Source of the DNA: CBDCBA01 sp965214125
GTDB taxonomy: Bacteria > Planctomycetota > Phycisphaerae > Tepidisphaerales > Tepidisphaeraceae
Length of the DNA: 53,993 nucleotides
Assembly (NCBI GenBank): GCA_965214125.1
Contig: CBDCBA010000002.1
Coordinates: forward strand, 1 to 53,993
Reading direction: 5' to 3'
In this document: piece by piece, positions 8,633 through 16,825 of the stretch
How positions within the stretch are numbered: the stretch's first letter is position 1
Layout: each line of letters starts with the position of its first letter
Position numbers and translations under genes: made by a program
The notes under the pieces: generated by a model
Seen by the model: the letters and a program-made list of their open reading frames with translations, nothing else
What the model was told of the DNA's origin: nothing
Databases searched by the model: none

Positions 8633-10294
8633 TTACCAGTCGAGCGTGATCAGCTCGGGCTTCTCCATCGTCGCGTAGTAGTTCGCGGCGTCCGGGTCGG
8701 GCGTGCCCTCGGCGGCGAGCCAGCAGTAGACGGCGCAGACGAGGGCCGCCACGCCGTCGACCTTCGCCCGGCTGAGCCGCTTGCTCAGGCTCAGGTTCCC
8801 GTTCTCGCCGTTGGCTTTCACAACCGCGTTCTGAAAGTTCCACCGCATCACGGGGTGTTGGCCGAAGCTGAGCCGACGCGATCGCACGAGTCGGGTGATC
8901 GCCGTCAGCGGCTGATCCTGCGAAACCCAGCCTTGGCCAACGGGCACGACGTCGAGGCCGTCCTCAATCAAATTGTTCTCGAGACCTTGACCTTGAAACT
9001 TGCGATCGATCCCCACTTGGCGGATAGGGACGCTCGCGGCGAGCGTGTTTACCCACTCGCGCAATTCGTCGTAGTCGACGACGTTGCCACTCGTCGTGCG
9101 GAAGTGGCCCGCGTTCATCCACTCGCGGTAGGGCACCCGGTGTGTCCGGCCCAGCCGGTCGATGTTGTCCGCCGGAAGGAAGAACTCCGGCACCACGATG
9201 GCGAGATCCTGGGCATCGCGGGGCGGGTAGAACCGCACGGCGGCCGTCAAGTCGTCCGTACTGCTCAGGTCCATGCCGAGGTAGCACTCTCGGCCGACGA
9301 GGTCCGCGTCGTCGAACTCCGGCAGCGCGTCGAGCACGGCGGGCTCGAACCATGCGTCGGCCTGGCCGACCCACTGGCTGAGGTAGAGCCGGCGGAAGCG
9401 GTTCTCGATGACCGGGCTGTCCTTCGCCTTCACGCACTCGCCGCGCACGAGGTCGATGGCGACCGTCGTTCCGAGCGATGGATTCGCCTTTTGCCACGTC
9501 GCTTCAGCCGTCCAGTCGTCGTCCTCTGACGCCGACCACACGATGCCGAAGAACGTCTCGTCGGCCGACTCGCCCCGCATGAACCGTTCGGCGGCCTCGT
9601 GAAGCTCGAAGCAGATGCTCTCGCGGTCCCAGCCGGCGTTGGTGATCGCCAGCATGAGGAAGTTGTCTCGCTTGATGCTCGCGGATTCAAGCGAATCCCA
9701 TAATTCTCTACCATTCCACTCGTGCAGTTCATCCGCCAATACTAGCGTCGGGCGGATGCCGTGCTTTCCGCTGTCCTGGCCGCTAAGCACCTCGAACTTG
9801 CTGGTGCTCTTGACGTGTGCAATGCCGTACTTGTGCACGGTGAGCGCTCGGCTCAGCTTCGGGCTGTTCGTCGCCATCTGCTTTGCTGCGTCAAATACTA
9901 TAGAAGCTTGTTTGGTATGGGTAGCGACTGCATATACTTCGGCTCCCGGCTCGCGGTCGCCGCACAGGCCGTAGAGCCCCAGTGCCGCGGCAAGGGGGCT
10001 TTTGCCGGCACCCTTGCCAATCTCGATGTACGCCGTGCGGTAGCGGCGCAGGCCGGTGGTGACGCTGTACGTGCCGAACAGGTGGCGGATGACGTTCTTC
10101 TGCCACGGCAGCAGTGTGAACGGCCGGCCGTTGAACTTGCCCTGGTAGTGGCGGCAAAAGCCTTCGATGAACTGGATCGGGCGTTCGCCCTGCTCAGCGT
10201 CGTAGCGGTAGCGGCCGCCAAGCGGGTCGAGCCCCGGCGGCGGTCGGCTCGGCCCGTTGTCGGTGTTGAGGATGCTCGGGTCGCGCAGCTTCAC
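8633..10294 (-). CDS. terL: Terminase large subunit
   Basis: 553 residues from a GTG at 10294 that overlaps the stop of the small subunit gene; a longer open frame to 10795 is only an alternative frame of that gene. Walker A GKGAGKS is at about residues 93-99, Walker B with ADELHEW at about 187-193. The nuclease domain follows, with LGMDLSSTDD and VGIDRKFQGQG carrying likely metal-binding aspartates. It packages phage DNA into proheads. Closest to the HK97/phiC31-type TerL group by motif layout. Confidence 0.93.
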   Translation of the reverse strand: MKLRDPSILNTDNGPSRPPPGLDPLGGRYRYDAEQGERPIQFIEGFCRHYQGKFNGRPFTLLPWQKNVIRHLFGTYSVTTGLRRYRTAYIEIGKGAGKSPLAAALGLYGLCGDREPGAEVYAVATHTKQASIVFDAAKQMATNSPKLSRALTVHKYGIAHVKSTSKFEVLSGQDSGKHGIRPTLVLADELHEWNGRELWDSLESASIKRDNFLMLAITNAGWDRESICFELHEAAERFMRGESADETFFGIVWSASEDDDWTAEATWQKANPSLGTTVAIDLVRGECVKAKDSPVIENRFRRLYLSQWVGQADAWFEPAVLDALPEFDDADLVGRECYLGMDLSSTDDLTAAVRFYPPRDAQDLAIVVPEFFLPADNIDRLGRTHRVPYREWMNAGHFRTTSGNVVDYDELREWVNTLAASVPIRQVGIDRKFQGQGLENNLIEDGLDVVPVGQGWVSQDQPLTAITRLVRSRRLSFGQHPVMRWNFQNAVVKANGENGNLSLSKRLSRAKVDGVAALVCAVYCWLAAEGTPDPDAANYYATMEKPELITLDW

Positions 10295-10743
10295 AAATCG
10301 AACTTGTCGGATTGATCCTCGTCCTGCGAAGGTGGCAGGGCGATGCGACTTCGGCTGCTCGGCGTCATGCCAAACTCTCCGAGCAGCTTGCGAACCTTCT
10401 CGGCCTCGCGGTCGGCGCGGGAGAGGTATGGGTTCGGAACCGCCTGACCGCCGATGTTCACGATCGGGCCGTCGGCGCGGGCTCGCTTCAGCAGATCTAG
10501 ATACGCGGCGTAGCTCTCGCACAACACTGCGAAGGCAGCCTCGTCCAGCTCGGCAATCAGGCCGGACTTGAGCAGCTTGTCCCCGAGCCGCTTCCACGTC
10601 GTCTTTGCGTTCGGCGAAAGCTGCACCGGGCATCGTGGCAGCTGTGCCTTTGGCTTCGGCTCGGACGCGTTGAGCTTGCGCTTGCCGGCGTTGCCCTCGA
10701 GCTTCTTGAGCGCGGTGGGCTTCGGCGGGGGTCCAGGCTTCAC
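10291..10743 (-). CDS. Terminase small subunit, P27-like
   Basis: 150 residues beginning MKPGPPPKPTALKKLEGN, the typical start of the P27-type small terminase, followed by LSPNAKTTWKRLGDKLLKSG and a helical core with CESYAAYLDLLKRA. It recognises phage DNA for packaging and presents it to TerL. It overlaps the large subunit gene and the upstream gene by four bases each. Confidence 0.88.
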   Translation of the reverse strand: MKPGPPPKPTALKKLEGNAGKRKLNASEPKPKAQLPRCPVQLSPNAKTTWKRLGDKLLKSGLIAELDEAAFAVLCESYAAYLDLLKRARADGPIVNIGGQAVPNPYLSRADREAEKVRKLLGEFGMTPSSRSRIALPPSQDEDQSDKFDL

Positions 10744-11402
10744 GACGCGGCGGATTCGATGTAGTCGCGGTGCCAGGCGTACAGCGCGGCGTCATCGGCG
10801 AGCGTGGCCTGCTCGGCGCAGTGGCATCGCCGCATATTCTGGCTGCCCTCCATCACGAGCCGGCGGCCGTCGGTGGTGGCGGCGAGCAGCAGCTTGCAGT
10901 GGTTCCGGGCGACCACGAGCTTCCCGCCGCGGGTGGCCAGCTCGGCGGCCAAGTGGTCGTTCACCCAGACTTCCTTGCCGGCGAACATCGACGAGCTGAG
11001 AAACACCACGCGGCCGATGCGGCCGGCGTCAATCTCAGCCAAGAGGCGGTCGGCCACGCGCTTGTTGAATGACAGCGTCGCGACGTGGAGCTCGGCGATG
11101 GTCGCGGGGGCGATCATGTCAAGAATCGCGGGAACGAAGTCGTAGCCGTCAAAGCTGCCGTCCATTCTCAGGTGGATCACCTCGCTCGAACCCGGCAGCG
11201 TCCCGATCCGGTCGGCGGCGGCCTGACCCTTCTGCAATTCGATCAGGCGGCGGCGTTCTGCCCGCGTTCTCAGGCGAGGCGAGGCGGAATCCGTGGGAAT
11301 CGGGTCGTCTGGCTGAGGGTTCTGGCCCCACGCCACGGCGCTGGCGAGCGCTCCGGCGTCGAACACCTTCAGCTGGCCCAGCATGTCCGCGTCCGTCTTC
11401 AT
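10740..11402 (-). CDS. Phospholipase D-like protein in the packaging module
   Basis: 220 residues. The C-terminal half carries a single HKD-like element: HCKLLLAATTDG followed at a short distance by GSQN. A helix-strand repeat precedes it (SFDGYDFVPAILDMIAP, then RVADRLLAEIDAG and RVVFLSSSMFAG). With one motif it would act as a dimer, if active. Proteins of this kind are found beside terminases in some phages. Catalysis on DNA or lipid cannot be told from sequence; the spacing in the motif departs somewhat from the consensus. Confidence 0.6.
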   Translation of the reverse strand: MKTDADMLGQLKVFDAGALASAVAWGQNPQPDDPIPTDSASPRLRTRAERRRLIELQKGQAAADRIGTLPGSSEVIHLRMDGSFDGYDFVPAILDMIAPATIAELHVATLSFNKRVADRLLAEIDAGRIGRVVFLSSSMFAGKEVWVNDHLAAELATRGGKLVVARNHCKLLLAATTDGRRLVMEGSQNMRRCHCAEQATLADDAALYAWHRDYIESAAS

Positions 11403-11477
11403 GCGCAGATTTGGCCCCCCTCGTTCTAACCTGCGGCGAAAAACGGAAGACGGAAGGTTCGGTCTCGGCGCGAGGGC

Positions 11478-12101
11478 CTAAAAGTTGCGACCGGGTATCC
11501 CCCGTCTCCAGCCCTTTCCGCCAGCTCTCGGGGTGTAGCTGAAGCCGGTGACCGCCCGGTGCGTCCGGCCGGCGGCGATGTTGGTGACCTGGTGGACGGG
11601 GAGCTGCTCGCGTGTCGCGATCGACTGCGGCGACTCGCCTGCACGGACCGCCTCTGCGATCCGCTTCACCCGGTCGCGGGGGACCATGGCGTAACGCCTT
11701 CGCTCGCGACCCTCAGGAACGGGCGGCGGAACGTCTCCGGCCCTTGCGACGGTGTAGACGTGCTGGAGGCTGATCCCGAACGCCTCGGCGATCCGACCGG
11801 CGGGCACGCCAGTGCCAAACTGCTGGCGGATTTCTTGACGCTGCGTCGCAGTGAGCTTCTTCGCACTCTGCACCCGCCCGCGTCGTCGTGTGATGCGGTT
11901 CCAGTTCGTGCCCACGTTGATGGCGGCGATGTTTGTTTGGGTTGTCTCATACCGCTTTGCGAGCTTGACGCCGTCGACGCCCTTGTCGAGCTGCTCGCAG
12001 ATCTCGAGGACTTGGCGGGCCGTGAGCTTCGCGCGTGGGTTCTTCGCCTGGCGTCGGTCCGCCTCCTCGATATCACGATCGGAAGGGCGGTACGTCTGCA
12101 T
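11478..12101 (-). CDS. Protein with three repeated helix-turn-helix units
   Basis: 207 residues from the ATG at 12101 (a GTG lies one codon earlier). Three units of similar design follow one another: KLTARQVLEICEQLDKG, KLTATQRQEIRQQFGTG and DRVKRIAEAVRAGES, each followed by a recognition-helix-like stretch. The design resembles resolvase-type or phage late-regulator HTHs. It lies between the HNH gene and the terminase genes, a usual place for DNA-binding packaging or late-transcription factors. Function inferred only from layout. Confidence 0.6.
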   Translation of the reverse strand: MQTYRPSDRDIEEADRRQAKNPRAKLTARQVLEICEQLDKGVDGVKLAKRYETTQTNIAAINVGTNWNRITRRRGRVQSAKKLTATQRQEIRQQFGTGVPAGRIAEAFGISLQHVYTVARAGDVPPPVPEGRERRRYAMVPRDRVKRIAEAVRAGESPQSIATREQLPVHQVTNIAAGRTHRAVTGFSYTPRAGGKGWRRGIPGRNF

Positions 12102-12409
12102 CACTTTGGCGTCGGTAGCTCGTTCACGCCGGTCGCACGCAGGCAGCCCGTGACGGCAGCGTGACAGTCACGGCAAAGGCCGCGAAGGTTCTTGTCGTCG
12201 AGGCGGGCGCCGCCCTGGGCGATCGGCTTCACGTGGTCCACAACGCTCGCGAGCTTGTTGCAGAACACACACAGCGGGTGCCTGGCGAGGAAGCTGTCGC
12301 GGACCTTTCGCCAAGTGGCGTCGTAGCCGCGGGCGGCGGCGGACGGCCGACGGTCGGGCTCGCGGCGGGGCGGACGGCGCTGGGCGAGGGTGAGGGCCTT
12401 GTATGCCAT
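12101..12409 (-). CDS. HNH endonuclease
   Basis: 102 residues from the ATG at 12409 (MAYKALTL); a GTG at 12445 gives a 12-residue extension. The HNH core is clear: CVFC zinc knuckle, then VVDHVKPIAQGG with the HNH first histidine, and NLRGLCRDCHAAVT with the second Cys pair and final His. In HK97-like phages an HNH protein near the terminase assists cos cleavage, and the location fits that role. Confidence 0.88.
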   Translation of the reverse strand: MAYKALTLAQRRPPRREPDRRPSAAARGYDATWRKVRDSFLARHPLCVFCNKLASVVDHVKPIAQGGARLDDKNLRGLCRDCHAAVTGCLRATGVNELPTPK

Positions 12410-12445
12410 CGGTTCGTCACGCACCACTGCGACGCGTTTCCTCAC

Positions 12446-12530
12446 CTAAGTCTGGCAAGCGTTCAGTTTCTCGCATGATTGGTGCCCGCGGGCGATTCAC
12501 GAACACGTTCATCTAAGTCTGGCCGGCGTT
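12446..12530. repeat. Two direct repeats upstream of the HNH-terminase operon
   Basis: An 18-bp sequence starting CTAAGTCTGGC occurs at 12446-12463 and 12513-12530 with two mismatches, spaced 67 bp. It fills the gap between the early genes and the HNH gene. It could be a late-promoter activator site or a terminase-binding (cos/pac) site. The repeat is seen; its role is a guess. Confidence 0.55.
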
Positions 12531-12651
12531 GGGTTCTGGCGTTTTGGTGCGTCAGCGGGGCGTTCTACACGAGCAGGCGGGCGCCAGCGGTCGCCGTCTG
12601 GGGTCGACGAACAGGCGTCGTCCAGGCGCACGAGCTGGGCTCGCCTCGTGG

Positions 12652-13185
12652 TCATGCAGCGGCATGTGCTCGATCCGTTCGGCCGCTGGTCGCCTCACGG
12701 TCCTCTCGCAACAGGTCGGCGGCGATCGCGATCATCGGCCTTGAGCGGCGAATCGGCTTGCTGGCGTGCATTGGCAGCCGGGCGTCGCCCATGCGTTCGA
12801 GGATCCGCGGGCGCAGGGCCTCAAGCTCGGCGTCGCTGAGCCTGTCGAGCACGGCATCATTGGCGGCGTGCTCGCACTCGATCGCTGCCGCTTGCTGCCT
12901 TTGCCGATCGCGTTCCAACTGGGTGCGTTGCTCGGCAGTCGTGGCGTCGGCATGCTCGGCGTTTGGCTCTAGGCGTCGGCAATGGGCGATGATCGTCGCA
13001 TGGTGGAGCAGCTCATCATCGTGTTTCCCGTAGGCCACGACTACAGCGGCTTCCACGGTGCTGAAGTTGAACGGTCGCAGGGCCTCGGCCGTTACTCGGC
13101 ACCGCACGGGCGTGGCCGTCGGCCAACACTCTGCAATGAACCGCTCCGCCTCGTCGACGGCTGCATCGTCAAGCGGCATGATCAC
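12652..13185 (-). CDS. Possible helicase-loader-type protein, unknown
   Basis: 177 residues. The first 75 residues (FIAECWPTATPV, EALRPFNFSTVEAAVVVAYG, then a histidine-rich helix) recall the N-terminal helical part of phage helicase-loader or primosomal proteins. A Gln/Arg-rich coiled region and a Leu-rich segment follow. It overlaps the end of the putative initiator gene, the typical place for a loader in a lambda O-P style pair. No P-loop is visible, so the call rests on place and helix pattern only. Confidence 0.4.
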   Translation of the reverse strand: MIMPLDDAAVDEAERFIAECWPTATPVRCRVTAEALRPFNFSTVEAAVVVAYGKHDDELLHHATIIAHCRRLEPNAEHADATTAEQRTQLERDRQRQQAAAIECEHAANDAVLDRLSDAELEALRPRILERMGDARLPMHASKPIRRSRPMIAIAADLLREDREATSGRTDRAHAAA

Positions 13186-14182
13186 CGCCTCGCCTGCGTT
13201 CGCCTTCGCGCAGCGCGTCTCGCAGTGTTCGAGGACGCGCCTTGTGCGACTGCTGATGTGGATGTTCCTCCCGCAGACGATCGCGGATCTTGCTCTGCGG
13301 CTTGTCGGACGCGATGAGCGGATCCGGCCGCTGTGAGGCCTCGCTTCCCTCGCGTGCTGCTGGCATCGTTGTTAGTTCGTCACTGGGCTTCCTGGATTTG
13401 AAAGCAAAGCCCATGTACCGCCCTGCCTCTCGTCTCAGGCTCGCGACGACGATGCCTGGCCGATTGCGTTTTTCCCCGCGGCCGATTTTCACGCTGCCCA
13501 CGGCAACGGCGGCGGCGGCATCCAGTTGATCCCAGGCAGCGGCGGCGTCGAGCTCATGGCCTGCGGCTGCGAGCGTCGCGAGCAGCTCGGCATGGCTCGG
13601 TGGGTCGACGCCACGGGCGACGAGCGCGGCGGTCGCGCGTGGCATCCGCTTGAGCATCTCTTCTCCCTCCCCGCATGCATGCATGAGAGAGGCTGAATTG
13701 GCTGAATGCTCCTTATTTATGAGAGCGCTCAACCCATTGGGCGCTTGCGCCCAATCTGCTGGGCGCAAGCGCGATGAGCGCCCAACCTGCTGGGCGCTTG
13801 CGCCCAATGGGTTGAGCGCTACAGGCGTCTCGCGCCCAATGGGTTGGGCGCTGGCAAGTTTTGCCTGTGGATCGGAACTTTTGACGACGAGTCGGTATTG
13901 GATCGCTCGGCTTCCGCTGCCCTCCTCGGCAACCTCTAGCACCCCAGCGTCTTTCAGCTCGCGATGGGCATGAACGTCTGAACTTCGGGACGTAATTCCC
14001 GCCAACCTGACGAGGGTCTTGCGGTCGACAACTTTGCCATGCTGGTCTAGCGGGATTCCCGTCACCGAGCTGCACTTATGGAGGTACGCCAACAGGAGCG
14101 AGAGCGCCTTTCCGCCTAGTTTCGCGGCAAGTCCGCTCTCGACGACACGATCGATCACCTGCCCTGGGCCAACGCTTCTCAT
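13169..14182 (-). CDS. Putative phage replication initiator (winged-helix N-terminus)
   Basis: 337 residues. Residues 15-115 look like a winged-helix DNA-binding domain: ALSLLLAYLHKC, DRKTLVRLAGIT, RELKDAGVLEVAEEG and a final hairpin. The middle (about 115-155) is encoded by a dense array of 20-bp dyad repeats. The C-terminal half is Ala/Arg-rich with a basic tail. Initiator with origin inside its own gene is the lambda O arrangement; that comparison is my inference. The gene overlaps the small gene upstream by four bases and the loader-like gene downstream. Confidence 0.55.
   Translation of the reverse strand: MRSVGPGQVIDRVVESGLAAKLGGKALSLLLAYLHKCSSVTGIPLDQHGKVVDRKTLVRLAGITSRSSDVHAHRELKDAGVLEVAEEGSGSRAIQYRLVVKSSDPQAKLASAQPIGRETPVALNPLGASAQQVGRSSRLRPADWAQAPNGLSALINKEHSANSASLMHACGEGEEMLKRMPRATAALVARGVDPPSHAELLATLAAAGHELDAAAAWDQLDAAAAVAVGSVKIGRGEKRNRPGIVVASLRREAGRYMGFAFKSRKPSDELTTMPAAREGSEASQRPDPLIASDKPQSKIRDRLREEHPHQQSHKARPRTLRDALREGERRRGGDHAA
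13725..13851. repeat. Array of five 20-bp dyad repeats (candidate replication origin)
   Basis: Five units of the form GCGCCCAAYNNGYTGGGCGC, with a variant GCGCTC arm, start at 13725, 13747, 13778, 13800 and 13832 (steps of 22, 31, 22, 32 bp). The outer arms give a near-perfect inverted repeat of more than 20 bp between 13724 and 13820. An A/T-richer stretch around 13693-13724 lies directly beside the array. It may be iterons plus an unwinding region, or a cluster of REP-like palindromes. Confidence 0.7.
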
Positions 14183-14493
14183 TGCTTGAGCCGCCTCTCC
14201 TGCAATTCGACTCGCAGCAATTCCCGTCGCGCTGCACGCGCGACACGCGCCAGCCGCAGATCCACGAGCAGAAGGGCGGCGTCGGCGTCGGCCGCGTCGA
14301 CCTCGAAGGCGTGGTCGGGCGACTTCAGCAGGCGCACGAGCAGGCGCCCCGCCTGGCGGCGGACATCGGGCGGCACGTTTGACGACGCGTCGCGACGGCG
14401 AAGCTCTGCGAGCTTCACGTCGAGTTCATCGGGCGGCGGTGGCGGATTTTCTGCGGTCGACGTCTGGCGGCGTCGGGTGCGAGGCCTTAACAT
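14179..14493 (-). CDS. Small conserved element protein (unknown)
   Basis: 104 residues. The centre RRQAGRLLVRLLKSPD followed by DAADADAALLL matches a 99-residue protein of element 2 (32558-32857), which has AAGRLLVALLRDG then LDAADADALDL. Both genes lie just before the replication gene of their element and just after an AlpA-like gene. It overlaps the replication gene by four bases. No function known to me. Confidence 0.55.
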   Translation of the reverse strand: MLRPRTRRRQTSTAENPPPPPDELDVKLAELRRRDASSNVPPDVRRQAGRLLVRLLKSPDHAFEVDAADADAALLLVDLRLARVARAARRELLRVELQERRLKQ

Positions 14494-14547
14494 CGGCCCC
14501 TCCGTTCTCAGCGGAAAGTCACGACGTGGCCGGGGGGCAGACCCGGC

Positions 14548-14596
14548 CGCACAAACAACACGCCCGCCACGGCTTCGGCCGCGGCGGGCGGTGTCG
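14548..14596 (-). terminator. Hairpin between AlpA-like gene and downstream operon
   Basis: The arms CGCCCGCC and GGCGGGCG flank a short loop with TTCG; on the minus strand the hairpin is followed by GTTGTTTGTG. It lies just after the stop of the AlpA-like gene at 14599, so it may partly end that transcript. It is roughly symmetrical and could work in either direction. Confidence 0.5.
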
Positions 14597-14598
14597 TT

Positions 14599-14880
14599 TC
14601 AATCGACGGTGTTGGCGTTGTTCGGGCCCGATCGCTGCCTCGTCGATGCGCGGACCCATTCTCTGATATCGCCCAATCGGTAGCGGACGATCCGGCCCAG
14701 CTTCACGTGCTTCGGCCCGACGCCGCCGCAGCGCCACTTGCGCAGCGTCTGCATCGGGAAGCCGGTCATGCCTGAGGCGTCGCGCTCGCTGAGGAGGTGG
14801 TCGTCGGTCAGCTCGGTGGTCGACGCCGCTCGATCGAGCATCGCGTCGGCGGCCTTCTTGGTCTTGGTCTTGGTCTGCAT
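14599..14880 (-). CDS. AlpA/excisionase-like helix-turn-helix protein
   Basis: 93 residues. The MerR/AlpA-type HTH is seen as LLSERDASGMTGFPMQTLRKWR, followed by GPKHVKLGRIVRYRLGDIREWV, a typical wing. Such proteins act as excisionases or activators of element genes. A 630-bp non-coding region with dyad sequences lies upstream. Element 2 has a similar gene at 32940-33176. Confidence 0.75.
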   Translation of the reverse strand: MQTKTKTKKAADAMLDRAASTTELTDDHLLSERDASGMTGFPMQTLRKWRCGGVGPKHVKLGRIVRYRLGDIREWVRASTRQRSGPNNANTVD

Positions 14881-15508
14881 CGGGTGCCCTTCTGGTGGCG
14901 GGCCCGCTTGGCGTCGCGGTGATGATCTGGACGGCGAATGCCGATAGGATCAACGGTCGACGACTCTCTGATGCGGGGCCTTTGGTCTCGGTCGCGGCCG
15001 GACACGAGATTGCAGCTCGTGCCGGCCGTTTTCGTGCGCGACCGCCGACGGTGGCGACCGCTGCACGAACACTTCATCGGCGCGAAGCGCCGCGGGTGTT
15101 TACTGTCCCGTACCTGGGTGTGACCCGAACTTCCCTGTTCGGTGGATGATCGCTCCATCGCAGCCGCCGCAAGTCCCTCGGGCAGCCGTATGGACAAGCA
15201 TACCGGGAGTGTGCGTTTGTCGGCAACTTCCCCGAACAATCGCCCATTCCGTTAACGTGGCGACGTGCTTGCGGTCAACGGGTCGGCGTCTCGAAAACGT
15301 GGCGGGCGCTATCTGCGCTCGCGTTTTCGCGGGCCGGGTTAACCGGCGAAGTTAACCCACGATCGGCCGAAGATTTTTCACAACAACCTCCGCTGCGTGC
15401 GGCGCGACTCTGCATCGAAGCGCTCCCGCGCCTGTTCTGGGGCAGCGGCCGATGTAGCTAAAGCGCCCACATGGATAGCGGTAGTACCGCCCTCGGCTTG
15501 GTAGCTTC
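14881..15508. promoter_or_regulatory. Non-coding control region with dyads
   Basis: No convincing gene in either direction over 630 bp. It holds a perfect dyad CCGAACTTCCCTGTTCGG at 15125-15142, and a second, related AACTTCCC...CGAAC stretch near 15213-15230. Three GTTAAC sequences lie between 15250 and 15356. These could be operator and promoter sites for the leftward AlpA-like gene. No clear promoter boxes are seen. Confidence 0.45.
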
Positions 15509-15811
15509 TCACGATGCACCGCCTTCTGCCTCAGCGTGGCGGCGACGCCACCATTCGGCCAGTGCCGGAGTCGCGGCCCGGTCGGGCTCGAAGCGCTCGG
15601 CGTTCAGGTAGCCGTTCGCCCAAAGGTCGTCGCTCAGTGCCTGCATGGCGTCCCACCCGTCGCTTCCGCGCAGGTGCTCGAGCAGGTCGGGCGCCTCGTG
15701 CTCGGCGGCGGCGCGGATCGCGTCGCACGCGGCGTCGATGTCGCGGGCCATCGTCAGCAGCACGCGGGCGAGGGTGGGCACGTCGTTGACGGGCTCTCGC
15801 GCCTGCGCCAC
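15509..15811 (-). CDS. Hypothetical early phage protein
   Basis: About 100 residues if started at a GTG at 15811; the open frame runs further up to 16198 but there it overlaps another gene in a different frame. The sequence has DVPTLARVLLTMARDID and EHEAPDLLEHLRGSDGWDAM, a helical, acidic protein. No ribosome site decides the start. Unknown function. Confidence 0.45.
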   Translation of the reverse strand: MAQAREPVNDVPTLARVLLTMARDIDAACDAIRAAAEHEAPDLLEHLRGSDGWDAMQALSDDLWANGYLNAERFEPDRAATPALAEWWRRRHAEAEGGAS

Positions 15812-15845
15812 CGTCAGGGGGACGCCCGGCGGCGGGGGGGCCTGG

Positions 15846-16121
15846 TCACCGGATGACGTCGATGACGTTGATCCGCCTGCCCGTGAGTCGGCTGTCGGCG
15901 GGCTTGCTTCTGTCGGCCCGGCATCGGCGTTGGCGGCGACTCTCTCGCCACCGCTGTGCCTCGCGGGGGTCGAACTCGTAGCGAGGGACGGTCGAGCCGG
16001 GGGAGCGCACGTCTTCGTAGGCGACCTCTCCGGCTGCGATGAGCTGGCGGACGAACGTGCTGCTCTTGCCGAGCAGCTTTGCGAATCCGGCGACGTTGAC
16101 TCGGGCAGAAGGGTGTGGCAT
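15846..16121 (-). CDS. Small helix-turn-helix DNA-binding protein
   Basis: 91 residues. The N-terminal half has an HTH pattern, NVAGFAKLLGKSSTFVRQLIAAGEV, followed by a wing-like PRYEFDPREAQRW. The rest is strongly basic. Probably an early phage regulator; target unknown. Confidence 0.6.
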   Translation of the reverse strand: MPHPSARVNVAGFAKLLGKSSTFVRQLIAAGEVAYEDVRSPGSTVPRYEFDPREAQRWRESRRQRRCRADRSKPADSRLTGRRINVIDVIR

Positions 16122-16169
16122 TGAACGGTATCTCGGGCGGCGGCGGGATTGGGCTGACTGGGCAATTTC

Positions 16170-16646
16170 TCAGGCACGCGGCACCACCTCTCCGGCAAGG
16201 GCGAGGCGCAGCGCGTCGTTCATCCTGCCGCGGTCGTTCATCGCCAGCAGGAACAGCGCCCGGTCCTCGGCCGGCGGCGTCGCGGCGTCGCGGCGGCCGT
16301 CGAGCTCGAGCGGATCATCATCCTCGGCCGGGTCGTCGCTGGCGTCGGCGTGGCAGCCAAGCGCGTGGGCGAGCTGCTCGACATCGGCCACGTGCTGGGC
16401 GTCGAAGGCGATGCCGCAGCGTCGCAGCTGGCGGTGAAGGGCGAGGTAGGCGGCAAAGTCCTCGACCTGGGCGTCGTGACCGTCGGCGGCGAGCTGCTCG
16501 AGCGCGTCGAGCAGCTCGTGCCACAGGTCGAGGTGGCGGGCGATTGCCTGGCGGCTGGCGGCGGGGATGCCGCTCGGCGTGGCGGGCGGGCGGCGGAAGA
16601 TGCGGGCAAACTGAACGCGCTTGACGTTCGCGGGGCGAGCGTGCAT
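16170..16646 (-). CDS. First leftward early gene, unknown
   Basis: 158 residues with a GGAG ribosome site before the ATG at 16646. The sequence is helical: ASRQAIARHLDLWHELLDALEQLA, then DFAAYLALHRQLRR, an acidic linker, and ALFLLAMNDRGRMNDALRLAL. As the first gene of the leftward operon opposite the repressor it may be controlled by it. No family recognised. Confidence 0.55.
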   Translation of the reverse strand: MHARPANVKRVQFARIFRRPPATPSGIPAASRQAIARHLDLWHELLDALEQLAADGHDAQVEDFAAYLALHRQLRRCGIAFDAQHVADVEQLAHALGCHADASDDPAEDDDPLELDGRRDAATPPAEDRALFLLAMNDRGRMNDALRLALAGEVVPRA

Positions 16647-16711
16647 GATGTGTTCTCCGGACGGGGCCGCCTCTCGTCGCCAAACTCGCGGCAGCCCCTA
16701 TGTTGAATTCA

Positions 16712-16740
16712 CGCCCCGCACTCTGCGGGGCGTTCTTCTT
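16712..16740 (+). terminator. Rightward terminator-like hairpin in the control region
   Basis: A 9-bp perfect stem (CGCCCCGCA with TGCGGGGCG, three-base loop) is followed by TTCTTCTT in the rightward direction. It lies between the first leftward gene and the repressor gene, where no rightward gene precedes it. A similar hairpin occupies the same place in element 2. Confidence 0.65.
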
Positions 16741-16825
16741 ACCGTAACCATTCATGTGCCACGGCGTCAACTCGCGGGTGCCACGAATGGGCAAGATTGC
16801 GGTCTTGGTCCGAAACAACTAGCCC

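Noticed and set aside
13725..13851. CRISPR array
   Set aside because: Repeats are palindromic 20-mers with spacers of 2-12 bp, inside a gene; not a CRISPR layout. The 18-bp tandem repeats at 43338-43391 have no spacers either.
14808..15239. Leftward frame of 143 codons over the control region
   Set aside because: Lacks secondary-structure pattern, is Arg/Ser-rich, and overlaps the AlpA-like gene in another frame.
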